Source of the DNA: DATMRS01 sp035566015
Lineage (GTDB): Bacteria > Pseudomonadota > Alphaproteobacteria > Sphingomonadales > Sphingomonadaceae
Direction of reading: 5' to 3'
DNA: 64,000 bases
Assembly: GCA_035566015.1 (NCBI GenBank)
Contig: DATMRS010000023.1
Span: forward strand, 295,615 to 359,614
Made by a program: the position numbers and the translations under genes. Below, piece by piece: positions 7,661 through 16,124 of this stretch (position 1 is its first letter; every line of letters begins with the position of its first letter). The notes under the pieces were generated by a model. It was given only the letters and a program-made list of their open reading frames with translations. It had not been told where the DNA came from and made no database searches.

Positions 7661-10600
7661 CTAATAATCCTTCGAAATACGCACGTTGCCGCTGCTGCGG
7701 CCGATCGTCGATATGCTGCCGAGCAGCGACAGCCAACGCGTGATCTGGAATTCGACGCGCGTCGCCGAATAGCCGGCGCCGTCGCTGATGACCTCCACAT
7801 AGGTCCGCCGGCCGACATATTTGCCCGCCGCGATCGCGGTTTTTTGCCCCGTCGTCACGTCCGCCGGCAGAATACGCAGCCGATCAAGGCCCGCCACGCG
7901 GCGCACCGCATTGATCGGGTTGAGCCCGCCGTCGCCCCCCTCGCGCAGCGAGGCGACCGCGGCGGCAAGCTGCAAGGCTTCGGGCGCGGACAGGTTCGTG
8001 ATCGACGTGCCGAACAGCAGCCGCGACAGCAGTTCGTCCTCGGGCAAGGCGGGGGTGCTCTGGAAATCGATCTCGGGATGGAGGCCGGTGCCCGACACGT
8101 GGATCGAGGCGTTGAGCCCCTGGATATTCGCAACCGCGACGATGTCGAGCACCGGATCGGGTGGCGCCTGGCCAAGGAAGCGGATCGCGCCGCGATCGAG
8201 ATCGAAGCGCCGTCCCGAAAATTCGTAATCGCCGCGCACCAGATCGGCGCGCCCGGTGATCGCCGGATTTTCGGTGGTGCCCTTGATGACGAGATCGGCG
8301 CGCCATTCGCTGTCGAGCCCAAGCCCGGTGATCGCGAGCCGGTTGCGCGCATGGGCCTTGAGGTCGAGCGTCCAGGGCACGGGCGGGGCTACTTCCTCCG
8401 CCTCGTCGGGCGGCCGGTTCACTTCGGTAAGATGGGTGACGCGCGGGATCGTCGCGACGGCGGCGCGGCCGAGGCGGTAATGGCTCTTCCGAAGCGTGAC
8501 ATCGCCCGCGATCGTGCCGCCGGCGCCGTCGGACCGGATCGTCAGCGGGCCGGTGACGGTGGCGCCGATATCGTCGCGATTCAGCATCTCGGCATTGTCG
8601 GCATTGAGCTGGATATCCATGCCAAGCCCATGCGCGGCGGCGAAATCGAAGCGGCCCCGTCCCGAGACGGTGCCCTCGCCCGCCGTGCCGGTAAAGCTGT
8701 CGACCACCAGCGCCGATCCGCCGAACCGCCCGCTGGCCTTCAGGTTGGTGATCGTCGTGCCCGAGACGCTACTTTCCAGCCGCGCACCCTCCGCCTTCAG
8801 CGAGCCGCGTATCACCGGATCGGCGAGCCGGCCGGTGACGTCCGCCCCCACCGCGACGGGGCCCGACAGATCGATCGTCTCGATGCCCGAAAGCCGCCAG
8901 AGCGTGTCGGCCGGCCCCGAATAACGAAGCTGGGCGAAGAGCGGCGCATTGCGCAGCCGCGTCTCCAGATCGCCTGCTGAGCCAAGCGGCGCGAGCCGGG
9001 CCTGGGCGCGCCCGATCACCTTGCCGTCGCTCGCCGCGACGGCGCGCGCGACCAGACGATCAGCGTCGAGCACCGCGGCGACGCCGAGATCGACCGGGCG
9101 CGAGGAGAGGACGAGGCCCGATCGGGTGAGGCCGCGCACCGTGAGATCGGCGCGGCCGGTGGGTAGTCCGCCCTTGGGCTTGCGATAGCGGAAGGTGCCG
9201 CTGGCCGAACCGCCGAGGCCAAGGCGCGGATAGACGAGATCGGCGATCGTCAGCGGCATGCGCTCCAGACCGCCTTCCAGCTCCATCGAATCGCTGCCGA
9301 AATAGCCACCGAGCGTCGCCCCCCCGCCATCGTAGCTGAGGCCGGTGCGGGCGAGCCGCCATCCGCCCTCGGCCCCTTCGCGCGTGAAGATGGCGGGCGA
9401 GGTGAGCTTGAGCGGCACGCGATCGATCGTGCCGCCGCCGTTCAGCGCGACGCGGTTGCGGCCGATATCGGCGTCGGCCGTCAATTCGAAGGCGCGGCCG
9501 CGCGATCCCGCGATCGAGACACGCGCCTTGCCGATCCCGCCCGCAAGGTTCGCGGTCGCGGCCAGCCGGCCAAGCGAGACGGCGCCGCGCCGGACGCCGC
9601 GCGCGAGCAGCGATCCCTTGATCGTCGTGCCTGCCGGATCGAGCCGGATCGTCGTATCGAGCGTTCCCTTGCGCACGCTCGCCGCGATAAGGCCGGGCAG
9701 CGTCGCACTATCGGCGGCGAGCTTCACCGCAATCTCCTGCACGTTGCCGGCGGGGCGGAACAGCAGATCGCCGTCGAGCCCGCCGCCTGCGACGCCAAGC
9801 CGCCCCATGAAGCCGCCCGTCATCGAACGCACCGCACCCGTCGCGCGCGTCCCCGCGACATCGATCGCGGCGACGCCGATCGTCGCGGGCACGCCGGCGG
9901 GGAGGAGAAGCTGGCCGTTACCGGTAAACGGCCCCAGATAGGAACCGCCCCGCCCGGTCCAGGCATAGCCTTGCGGATTGGGATCGAGCGCGAGCGTCAC
10001 GTCGGTGAGCCCCAGCGCATCGACCGGATGGGCGAGGAGGAAATCGAGCTTGGGATGGCTGATATCGCCGTCCAGCTTCATGCGGAACGGGCCGTAATCC
10101 TGCTGCGTGCCCGTCCCTTCGAACTGGAAGGTGCCGTCGCGGCGGCGCAGGCCGTTGCCGGTGATGCTGACCCCCGGCGCGGTGAGCTTCAACCCCCGCA
10201 GAAGGAGAATTCCGTCGGTTCCGCGCACGAGCCCGGTTTCGATCTCGGGCAGGCCCACCGCCAGCGAATGCAGGAAATTATTATCGAAACGGCGGACCCA
10301 AGCATGGCCGCGCCCGGCGACGATCGAGCCATGCCCGCCCGGGCCGGGCACCACCTTCAATTCGGTCAGCACGTCGACAAGGCCGAGGCCGGGAATCAGA
10401 TAGCGCGTCATCCCGCCCGACAGGGTGACGGTATAATCGCCCGTGCGCAGGTCGAGAAGCAAAGCGAGCTTGCCCTTGATCTTGTCCGACGTGAGCGCCA
10501 TCCCCTCGCCCGTCACCAGCTTCGACGTCACCTTGAGCGTGCCGTCCAGCGTCAGGCGGGCAAGGATGCCGCCCGCGACATTGCCCACCCCCGTCACGCG

Positions 10601-11851
10601 CGCCGCGCTGAGCTTCACCGGCACCGAGACGGGGCTCGGCGAGAAATGGCCGCGACCCTCGGCATGGACCACCTCGAACCCCGTCTCGTCGAACGCGGCG
10701 CGATCGGCGGTGAGCACATAATGAAAGGCGGCGCGGGCGAACGGCCCGTCCAGCGTCGCCCGCATGCGGACGTTGCGCCCGGTCATGTTCGGGAACAAGG
10801 CCGGCGGCTTCAGCAGATGGGCGTCGAGCGTGACGCCGTCGAACGCGCTGTGCGCGAGATCGAGCACACCCTTGCCGTCGATCGTCAGCGCACCCGAGCG
10901 GAGCGACAGCGCCGTATCGAGCTGGCGACGGGCGAGCGTCGCCTTGCCGTTGACGACGATGCGCGGGCTGGACAGGCGATGCAGCTTGCCGCTGAGCAGC
11001 GGCGCTGGGGCGAGGACGCCGCCCAGCGAATAAGCGCCGCCGCGCACGCCGAGGCCGAGGTCGGCGATCCGCAGGCCCGAGACGTCGAGGCGGGCAGAAC
11101 CGTTCCACGACGCCCATGTCCCCTTGCCCGTAACCGCGAACCGGATCGGGCGTTCGGTGCCGACCACCTTGCCAAGGACGCCGCCCGCCGGCGCGGAGAC
11201 GCGGGCGTTGAGATCGAAGCGATCGCGATCGGGCTCGGCATCGAGCAGCAGCCGCAGCCGGTCCCCCGCGTTCGACGCGGCATTGATATCGATGAGCGCG
11301 CGGCCGCTGCGCACGTCGGCCTTCGCCTTGAGCCGGCCGACGCGCGGCGCCCCCGCCACCGCCGGATCGAGCCGCAGCGTCTCCACCTGGAGCGTGCCGA
11401 TGCGGATGTCGAAGCCCGGCAGAATCGGCCGGGGCTTGGCCGAGGGACGCAGCTTCGGAACATGGTGAAGGATTGCGAGATCGGTCGTCACCCGATCGAT
11501 ATCGAGGCGGTTGTCGAGCCAGGCGAGCGGCCGCCAACGCAGCTTCACCTGCGGAATTTCGAGGAACAGCCCCTGCGGATCATAAAGGCGGACGTCGCGC
11601 AGTTCGGTATTGCGCCAGAGCGAGCCGTCGATCCGGCCGATGCGGATGCGCAGGCCGGTGGAGGGTGACAGAGCGGCGATGCGGTCGGCGAGGAAGCGGT
11701 GGCCGAAATCGGTATCGAGCACGAACAGGCCGACCGACCCGAGCGCGACCAGCCCCAGCAACAGCCCGGCAAGCCAGCGCAGCGGCCACCACAGGCGACG
11801 GCGGCGGCGCGCGGCCGGCGGCGCGGCTTCGGTCCCGGCGTCGTCGACCAT
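7661..11851 (-). CDS. tamB: Translocation and assembly module protein TamB
   Basis: A 1396-residue AsmA-like bridge protein. It has one N-terminal membrane anchor (residues about 25-47, LAGLLLGLVALGSVGLFVLD), then a long run of short beta strands with little charge clustering, and ends in the conserved TamB (DUF490) domain: ISDGAGYSATRVEFQITRWL and a final aromatic-rich tail suited to beta-barrel contact. TamB spans the periplasm, docks on TamA, and has been linked to phospholipid and autotransporter movement to the outer membrane. Its ATG overlaps the tamA stop by one base (TGATG), so the pair is translationally coupled. Several very long ORFs on the other strand here are composition artefacts. 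Confidence 0.93.
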   Translation of the reverse strand: MVDDAGTEAAPPAARRRRRLWWPLRWLAGLLLGLVALGSVGLFVLDTDFGHRFLADRIAALSPSTGLRIRIGRIDGSLWRNTELRDVRLYDPQGLFLEIPQVKLRWRPLAWLDNRLDIDRVTTDLAILHHVPKLRPSAKPRPILPGFDIRIGTLQVETLRLDPAVAGAPRVGRLKAKADVRSGRALIDINAASNAGDRLRLLLDAEPDRDRFDLNARVSAPAGGVLGKVVGTERPIRFAVTGKGTWASWNGSARLDVSGLRIADLGLGVRGGAYSLGGVLAPAPLLSGKLHRLSSPRIVVNGKATLARRQLDTALSLRSGALTIDGKGVLDLAHSAFDGVTLDAHLLKPPALFPNMTGRNVRMRATLDGPFARAAFHYVLTADRAAFDETGFEVVHAEGRGHFSPSPVSVPVKLSAARVTGVGNVAGGILARLTLDGTLKVTSKLVTGEGMALTSDKIKGKLALLLDLRTGDYTVTLSGGMTRYLIPGLGLVDVLTELKVVPGPGGHGSIVAGRGHAWVRRFDNNFLHSLAVGLPEIETGLVRGTDGILLLRGLKLTAPGVSITGNGLRRRDGTFQFEGTGTQQDYGPFRMKLDGDISHPKLDFLLAHPVDALGLTDVTLALDPNPQGYAWTGRGGSYLGPFTGNGQLLLPAGVPATIGVAAIDVAGTRATGAVRSMTGGFMGRLGVAGGGLDGDLLFRPAGNVQEIAVKLAADSATLPGLIAASVRKGTLDTTIRLDPAGTTIKGSLLARGVRRGAVSLGRLAATANLAGGIGKARVSIAGSRGRAFELTADADIGRNRVALNGGGTIDRVPLKLTSPAIFTREGAEGGWRLARTGLSYDGGGATLGGYFGSDSMELEGGLERMPLTIADLVYPRLGLGGSASGTFRYRKPKGGLPTGRADLTVRGLTRSGLVLSSRPVDLGVAAVLDADRLVARAVAASDGKVIGRAQARLAPLGSAGDLETRLRNAPLFAQLRYSGPADTLWRLSGIETIDLSGPVAVGADVTGRLADPVIRGSLKAEGARLESSVSGTTITNLKASGRFGGSALVVDSFTGTAGEGTVSGRGRFDFAAAHGLGMDIQLNADNAEMLNRDDIGATVTGPLTIRSDGAGGTIAGDVTLRKSHYRLGRAAVATIPRVTHLTEVNRPPDEAEEVAPPVPWTLDLKAHARNRLAITGLGLDSEWRADLVIKGTTENPAITGRADLVRGDYEFSGRRFDLDRGAIRFLGQAPPDPVLDIVAVANIQGLNASIHVSGTGLHPEIDFQSTPALPEDELLSRLLFGTSITNLSAPEALQLAAAVASLREGGDGGLNPINAVRRVAGLDRLRILPADVTTGQKTAIAAGKYVGRRTYVEVISDGAGYSATRVEFQITRWLSLLGSISTIGRSSGNVRISKDY

Positions 11852-13857
11852 CAGAAGGCCTGTCCCAGCGAGACGTAAACGGCGACCTTGGCATCGCCCG
11901 CGCGCGGGTTGATCGGTGTGCCGACATCGACGCGGATCGGGCCGAAGCTGGTATAGTAACGCGCGCCGATCCCCGCGCCGTAGCGCAGGCCGGTGAAGCG
12001 CGGCAGCGTCGTGGTGTAGAGATTGCCGCCGTCGAAGAAGGGGACGATCCCGAAATCGCCGAAGCGGACGCGTGCCTCGATCGAAAATTCGGCGAGGCTC
12101 TGGCCGCCGATCGGATCGTTGTTCGCATCGCGCGGGCCGATCCGCTGATAGCCATAGCCGCGCACCGATCCGCCGCCGCCGGCATAGAAGCGCCGCGACG
12201 GCGCGATGCGATCGCGGTCGGCGCCGAAGATCGATCCGACGCGGACACGGCCGGCGATCGTCGTCCGCCCGCTCACCGGATAATAACCGCTCGCGTCGAT
12301 CTGGGCGCGGGCATAGGTGAAGGCGCTGCCCTGGAAGGACAATTCGGGCGACAGCCGGGCGGAAAGGCGGAAGCCGCGCGTCGGATTGAGCAGATCGTCG
12401 GACCCGTCATACGCAAGCGAGCCGGGCAGCGCGGCGACATAATAAGTCCGCCGGCGCGGTTCTCCGGTGTCGCGGATCACGTCGCGCTCGTCGGATACGA
12501 GCAGTTCGGTCCCGGCGGACCAGGTCCATTTCTTCTGCCAGATGATGTTCGACTGCCGCTCCATCCCGCCCGCCAGCGTGAAGGTACGCGCGTCATAAGC
12601 GGCGACATTGGTGTGGCTGGCGGCGATCTGCGCCGTCAGTACCCGGTCGCGCGCCTTGTAATTATTGCGGCGAAGCTGCGCGCTCAACAACTGTTCCTGT
12701 GTGCCGAGGACGCCGCGGAAGGTGACGGCGCCTTCGGGCCGAATGAGATTGCGGTGCGTCCAGCTTATTTCGGAGCGCACCCCCTCGCCCGTGCCATAGC
12801 CCAGCTCGCCCGCGATCGTGCGCTTCGGCGCGGGCTCCAGCCTGACGTCGATGTCCACCGTCCCCGGCGCCTTCCCCTCGATCGGCGTGAGACGCACCGA
12901 GGAGACGAGCCCGGTCTGGATCAGCGCGCGGCGGAAATCGTCGATCAGCGTCGCGTCATAGGGATCGCCCGGATGGAAGCGGGCGATGCGGCCCAGATGG
13001 CGACGGCCGAACAACGGCTTGCCGCTGATCCGGATCGCGCCGAAACGCTTCGCTCCATCGGGATCGACGGCGAGCGTCAACGTCGCCAGATGCGTTTCAT
13101 GATCGACCGTCACCTGCGTCTCGCCCACCTTGGCGAAGGCGAAGCCTTCATGGCCGAGCTGCTGCTTCAGGTTCGCCTCGGCGGCGGCGATCTTCGCGGC
13201 GTCCACTGGATCGCCCGCCTGGACGGGAAACGCCTTGCGCAACGTCGCGGCCTTCTCGCCCGCCTCGGCAAGGCCGTTCAGATCGACCGCCGAGAAACGA
13301 TAGAGCGCGCCCGGCTCGGCCGCCAGCGTGACGACCACCTCGCCATGCGCCGTTTCCACCCGCGCCCGTACATCCGCGTCATAATAGCCATAACCGCGCA
13401 GCACGTCGCGCAGCGCGCCTTCATCCTCGCGCGCGCGGCGATCGATCTGGGCGACGTTGGCCGGCTTGCCCGCGCCCGTCTTCAGCGTCGATATCTCGGC
13501 AAAGGCGTTGCGGATCTTTTCGGGGCTCACCCCCTCCAGATCGTCCAGCCCCTCGATCGCGAAGTGATAGCGCTGTTCGGCCGCGGCATTGGTGGCGCGA
13601 TGGGCGGCGGCGGGCGCGGTCTTGGTGATGTCGGCCGGGAGCGGGACCGAGACGGGGGCCGACAGGTCCGGCCAGTCCACCCCCAGATCGGGCAGCGGCG
13701 CCAGCGGCGATCCGGGATCGAGCGCGCCGTCGGGCATCGCCTCGTCCCGCTGCACAGCCGGTTCGCCGGGCGCCTGCGCTGCCGCCGGGAACCACTGGAA
13801 CATGGCAGCAAGGAAGGCGAGGCGGCAAATGCCGCGCCGCGGGAACACTGACGGCAT
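11851..13857 (-). CDS. tamA: Omp85-family outer-membrane protein TamA
   Basis: A 668-residue protein with a signal peptide (CRLAFLAAMFQWFPAAAQA, ending near residue 28), a linker rich in Pro and Asp, two or three POTRA-like modules (about 85-330), and a C-terminal 16-strand-type Omp85 barrel. The barrel contains the family loop motif VRGYGYQRIGP (about 560) and ends in a short aromatic terminus (YVSLGQAF). It is the outer-membrane partner of TamB, encoded directly downstream. The linker of about 50 residues before the first POTRA domain is longer than usual. Confidence 0.93.
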   Translation of the reverse strand: MPSVFPRRGICRLAFLAAMFQWFPAAAQAPGEPAVQRDEAMPDGALDPGSPLAPLPDLGVDWPDLSAPVSVPLPADITKTAPAAAHRATNAAAEQRYHFAIEGLDDLEGVSPEKIRNAFAEISTLKTGAGKPANVAQIDRRAREDEGALRDVLRGYGYYDADVRARVETAHGEVVVTLAAEPGALYRFSAVDLNGLAEAGEKAATLRKAFPVQAGDPVDAAKIAAAEANLKQQLGHEGFAFAKVGETQVTVDHETHLATLTLAVDPDGAKRFGAIRISGKPLFGRRHLGRIARFHPGDPYDATLIDDFRRALIQTGLVSSVRLTPIEGKAPGTVDIDVRLEPAPKRTIAGELGYGTGEGVRSEISWTHRNLIRPEGAVTFRGVLGTQEQLLSAQLRRNNYKARDRVLTAQIAASHTNVAAYDARTFTLAGGMERQSNIIWQKKWTWSAGTELLVSDERDVIRDTGEPRRRTYYVAALPGSLAYDGSDDLLNPTRGFRLSARLSPELSFQGSAFTYARAQIDASGYYPVSGRTTIAGRVRVGSIFGADRDRIAPSRRFYAGGGGSVRGYGYQRIGPRDANNDPIGGQSLAEFSIEARVRFGDFGIVPFFDGGNLYTTTLPRFTGLRYGAGIGARYYTSFGPIRVDVGTPINPRAGDAKVAVYVSLGQAF

Positions 13858-14023
13858 GGTAACAAACCTAGCGTGCGCCGCCGTCAGCCGCCAGCGTTCA
13901 AAACGGCCCCGCGACCATTTGAGGCGTCCGCCCGGTGAAATGCATTGCCCTGTCCCGTTTCATGGGGGCCAGCCGCACCCAAAGGGTATGGCGCGCGCGC
14001 GCCCGCCATGGCAAGGACGCGCC

Positions 14024-14194
14024 ATGGCCGATACCCCCGCCCCCCGCGCCGCCGGCGCGCTGCTCGCTCTCTCGATCGTCGCCGGCGCCGTGATCGGCAC
14101 GCTGTTGGGCCAGTCGACGATCGGCATTCTCGCCGGCATCGCCGTCGGCGTCGCGATCCAGATCGTCTATTGGTGGAAAGACCGGGCGCGCTGA
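14024..14194 (+). CDS. Small membrane protein, 56 residues
   Basis: The ATG at 14024 has AAGGA about 7 bases upstream. The product has two hydrophobic stretches separated by a short turn (AGALLALSIVAGAVIGTLLG and IGILAGIAVGVAIQIVYWW) and ends in KDRAR, as expected for a two-helix membrane protein with the C-terminus inside. No function is recognisable. It diverges from tamA and is followed by a small palindrome. Confidence 0.7.
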   Translation: MADTPAPRAAGALLALSIVAGAVIGTLLGQSTIGILAGIAVGVAIQIVYWWKDRAR

Positions 14195-14225
14195 AGCCGC
14201 TGACCTGAAGCAGACATCCACATGC

Positions 14226-14253
14226 TGTCATTCCTGCCTGCCCGGGAATGACA
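14226..14253. repeat. Dispersed sphingomonad-type palindrome (single copy)
   Basis: TGTCATTCC at 14226-14234 is mirrored by GGAATGACA at 14245-14253. The same GTCATTCC/GGAATGAC core recurs near 17000, 44400 and 60190 in paired form. Placed between two convergent genes, it could also stop transcription from both sides. Confidence 0.7.
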
Positions 14254-14295
14254 ATGGGGCTGATGTAGGAAAAGCGGACAGATCAGCGGAGTATC

Positions 14296-14973
14296 CTAAC
14301 TGATCCGCCGCGCGGCCCAGACGACGCGGCCGATGACGCCGATCGCGGCGGGATCGCAATCGGGCCAGGGCGGATAGCTGGGATTGTCGCTGTGGATCGT
14401 GATCGTGCGCCCCGAAGGGTGGAGCGCGATCCGCTTGACGACGAGCACATCGTCGATCCGCAGCACGTAAATGCCGTCGCGCAGCCGCTCCGCCGCATCG
14501 CCGCGATTGACCAGTATCTCGTCGCCGGGGCTGAGCGTGGGCGCCATCGAATCGCCCGCGACGCGGATCGTGGACAGGCCGGCGGTGCTCCCGCCCGCGA
14601 TCTCGCGCAGCCACCGGCCGTCAAATCGCAAGCGATCATAGGTTTTTTCCTCGCCATTCAGCGCACCCGGCCCCGCCGACGCCTGCACGTCGAGGCGCGG
14701 CACGGCGATGAACTCCGCCTCGTCACTACGGGGCGACGCCTCGGCATCGGCCACCTGGGCGAGACGCGGCGGTGCGCCCAGCAAACTTTCGTCGATCCCG
14801 AAATACCCCGCTAGAGTCCGTCGATCCTGCTCATCCAGCTTGCGCGGGACGCCGCGCTTTATGAACTGCTGCACATAAGTGGGATTGCGGCCGATCAGCC
14901 GGGAGAGCGAAGCATAATCCTCCCCCCGCTCCCGAATCAGGGCGTCGAGCAGGGTACGCGGATCGTCAACCAT
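14296..14973 (-). CDS. HTH transcriptional repressor with S24/LexA-type peptidase domain
   Basis: A 225-residue protein. Residues 1-60 form a helix-turn-helix region (YASLSRLIGRNPTYVQQFIKRG). Residues about 95-220 form a LexA/UmuD-type S24 domain with the catalytic Ser in AGDSMAPT (near 141) and Lys in VVKRI (near 178). Such proteins resemble phage CI repressors that cleave themselves when RecA is activated, though many chromosomal members act as ordinary regulators. The usual Ala-Gly cleavage site is not obvious; DVQASAGPG near 98 is the nearest candidate. It faces two small genes across a short region with repeated TAGG half-sites, which it may bind. Confidence 0.85.
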   Translation of the reverse strand: MVDDPRTLLDALIRERGEDYASLSRLIGRNPTYVQQFIKRGVPRKLDEQDRRTLAGYFGIDESLLGAPPRLAQVADAEASPRSDEAEFIAVPRLDVQASAGPGALNGEEKTYDRLRFDGRWLREIAGGSTAGLSTIRVAGDSMAPTLSPGDEILVNRGDAAERLRDGIYVLRIDDVLVVKRIALHPSGRTITIHSDNPSYPPWPDCDPAAIGVIGRVVWAARRIS

Positions 14974-14989
14974 CTTTCCACCATAGCGA

Positions 14990-15013
14990 TAGGTTTTTAC
15001 CTAGACAAGTAGG
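14990..15013. promoter_or_regulatory. Candidate operator for the S24 repressor
   Basis: TAGGT, four T residues and ACCTA at 14990-15003 form an inverted repeat. The second half-site pairs again with TAGG at 15010-15013 (CCTA-N6-TAGG). Three alternating half-sites lie between the repressor start and the divergent small genes, the usual place for an autoregulatory operator. Confidence 0.45.
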
Positions 15014-15070
15014 AATAAAACGAGAACATGGCGACTCGAAGCATTCACGTCGTTGAGAGGAGTCGCGCCC

Positions 15071-15262
15071 ATGCACCTGCTGTACGCCATCGAAAGATAT
15101 CTGCAGCGCACCAATACACCGCCCAGCCGCTTCGGGCGCGAGGCGGTGGGCGACCCCCGCCTCGTCCACGATCTCCGCCTTGGCCGCGAACCGCGCGCGG
15201 CGACCGTGGCGCGAATCATCAACCATATGGCGACGAGCGAAGCGGGGAACGACGATGCGTGA
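15071..15262 (+). CDS. Small protein of 63 residues facing the S24 repressor
   Basis: ATG 15071 has a good ribosome site (AGAGGAG at 15056-15062). The protein begins MHLLYAIERYLQRTNTPPSR and has a short helical pattern resembling a truncated helix-turn-helix (PSRFGREAVGDPRLVHDLRLG), similar in layout to the N-terminus of some phage Cro-like proteins. No membrane segment is present. It overlaps the next gene by 8 bases and is divergent from the repressor, so it may be the repressor's target or partner. Function unknown. Confidence 0.7.
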   Translation: MHLLYAIERYLQRTNTPPSRFGREAVGDPRLVHDLRLGREPRAATVARIINHMATSEAGNDDA

Positions 15263-15563
15263 CGCAGGTTCGCTGCTGCTCAAGGCGCTTGTCCGCGAAG
15301 CCGGGGAGACGACGACGCATCGCCTCACCGAGCGCCACATCGCCTGGGCGAGCGCCACCTTCACCGGCGCGCGGCACGAGGTCACGCTGCTGCTGACCGG
15401 CGTCGATGCGGCGGCGCGCGCCGATCGGCTGGCGGCGGAGATCGCCGAGCTGGAGTTCCGCCTTCCCGGCCACCTCGTCGCCGACGCCCTCTTCGCCGGG
15501 CGGCGCGACACGGCCGACGGCATCGAGATCGATCTGGAAGCGTTGACGATCGAGGATGGCTGA
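15255..15563 (+). CDS. Hypothetical protein, 102 residues
   Basis: ATG 15255 overlaps the end of the preceding small gene by 8 bases. The product is soluble and acidic toward its C-terminus (ADGIEIDLEALTIEDG), with an alternating strand pattern (HIAWASATFTGARHEVTLLLTG) followed by a helix (AARADRLAAEIAELEF). No known domain is recognised. Its link to the S24 regulator and the 63-residue protein suggests one small, possibly phage-derived, unit. Confidence 0.7.
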   Translation: MRDAGSLLLKALVREAGETTTHRLTERHIAWASATFTGARHEVTLLLTGVDAAARADRLAAEIAELEFRLPGHLVADALFAGRRDTADGIEIDLEALTIEDG

Positions 15564-15601
15564 GGCGCGGCCCTGCCCCGCCGAAGAAATTTTCGCGTGC
15601 A

Positions 15602-15628
15602 TGTCACAACCGCCGGCTCAGCCTCGTC
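15602..15628 (+). promoter_or_regulatory. ECF41-type sigma promoter
   Basis: TGTCACA at 15602-15608 and CGTC at 15625-15628 are separated by 16 bases, matching the -35/-10 pair described for ECF41 sigma factors, which drive their own target operon. It lies 35 bases upstream of the carboxymuconolactone-decarboxylase-family gene, whose downstream neighbour is an ECF41 sigma factor. Confidence 0.8.
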
Positions 15629-15662
15629 AAGTCATCGCAAACTCCCCAAGGAAAGGAAGCAG

Positions 15663-16124
15663 ATGATGACCGCCAAGCTCGACCCCTATGCCGCCGCGCC
15701 GCACCTGATGAAGCAGTGGACCGGCCTTTCAATGACGATCGCCGCCAGTCTTGAGCCGAGCCTTATCGAACTGGTGAAGATCCGCTCTTCGCAGATCAAC
15801 GGCTGCGCCAACTGCATCAACATGCACACCGTCGAGGCGCGCGAGAAAGGCGAAACCGAGCAGCGCATCTATCTGCTCTCCGCCTGGCGCGAGGCGCCGT
15901 GCTACACGGACCGCGAACGTGCGGCGCTCGGCTGGACCGAGGCGCTGACGCGGCTTTCGGAAGGGCATGATGGGCAGGAAATAGCCTATGAGGCGTTGGA
16001 GGCCGAGTTCAGCGAGGAGGAACAGGTGAAGCTGACGCTGATGATCAACATCATCAACGGCTGGAACCGCTTCGGGGTGGGCTTCGGCATGTGGATGGAA
16101 ACCGAGCAGAAGGCGGCGGCCTGA
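15663..16124 (+). CDS. Carboxymuconolactone-decarboxylase / AhpD-like protein
   Basis: A 153-residue protein of the CMD/AhpD fold with the redox pair Cys47 and Cys50 and a His at 54 (NGCANCINMH), as in alkylhydroperoxidase-like members. These proteins are typical targets of ECF41 sigma factors. ATG 15663 is preceded by a purine-rich site (AAGGAAAGGAAG). Its stop overlaps the sigma gene start (TGATG). A role in peroxide or electrophile handling is inferred from the fold, not shown. Confidence 0.88.
   Translation: MMTAKLDPYAAAPHLMKQWTGLSMTIAASLEPSLIELVKIRSSQINGCANCINMHTVEAREKGETEQRIYLLSAWREAPCYTDRERAALGWTEALTRLSEGHDGQEIAYEALEAEFSEEEQVKLTLMINIINGWNRFGVGFGMWMETEQKAAA

Noticed and set aside
5652..7736. 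A 694-codon minus-strand ORF over the hydroxylase and GNAT genes
   Set aside because: It crosses two well-supported genes, is rich in His, Arg and Gln, and shows no domain or signal.
11473..13851. A 792-codon plus-strand ORF opposite tamA
   Set aside because: The tamA frame has a signal peptide, POTRA modules and an Omp85 barrel; the other strand gives only Arg/Ala-rich sequence.
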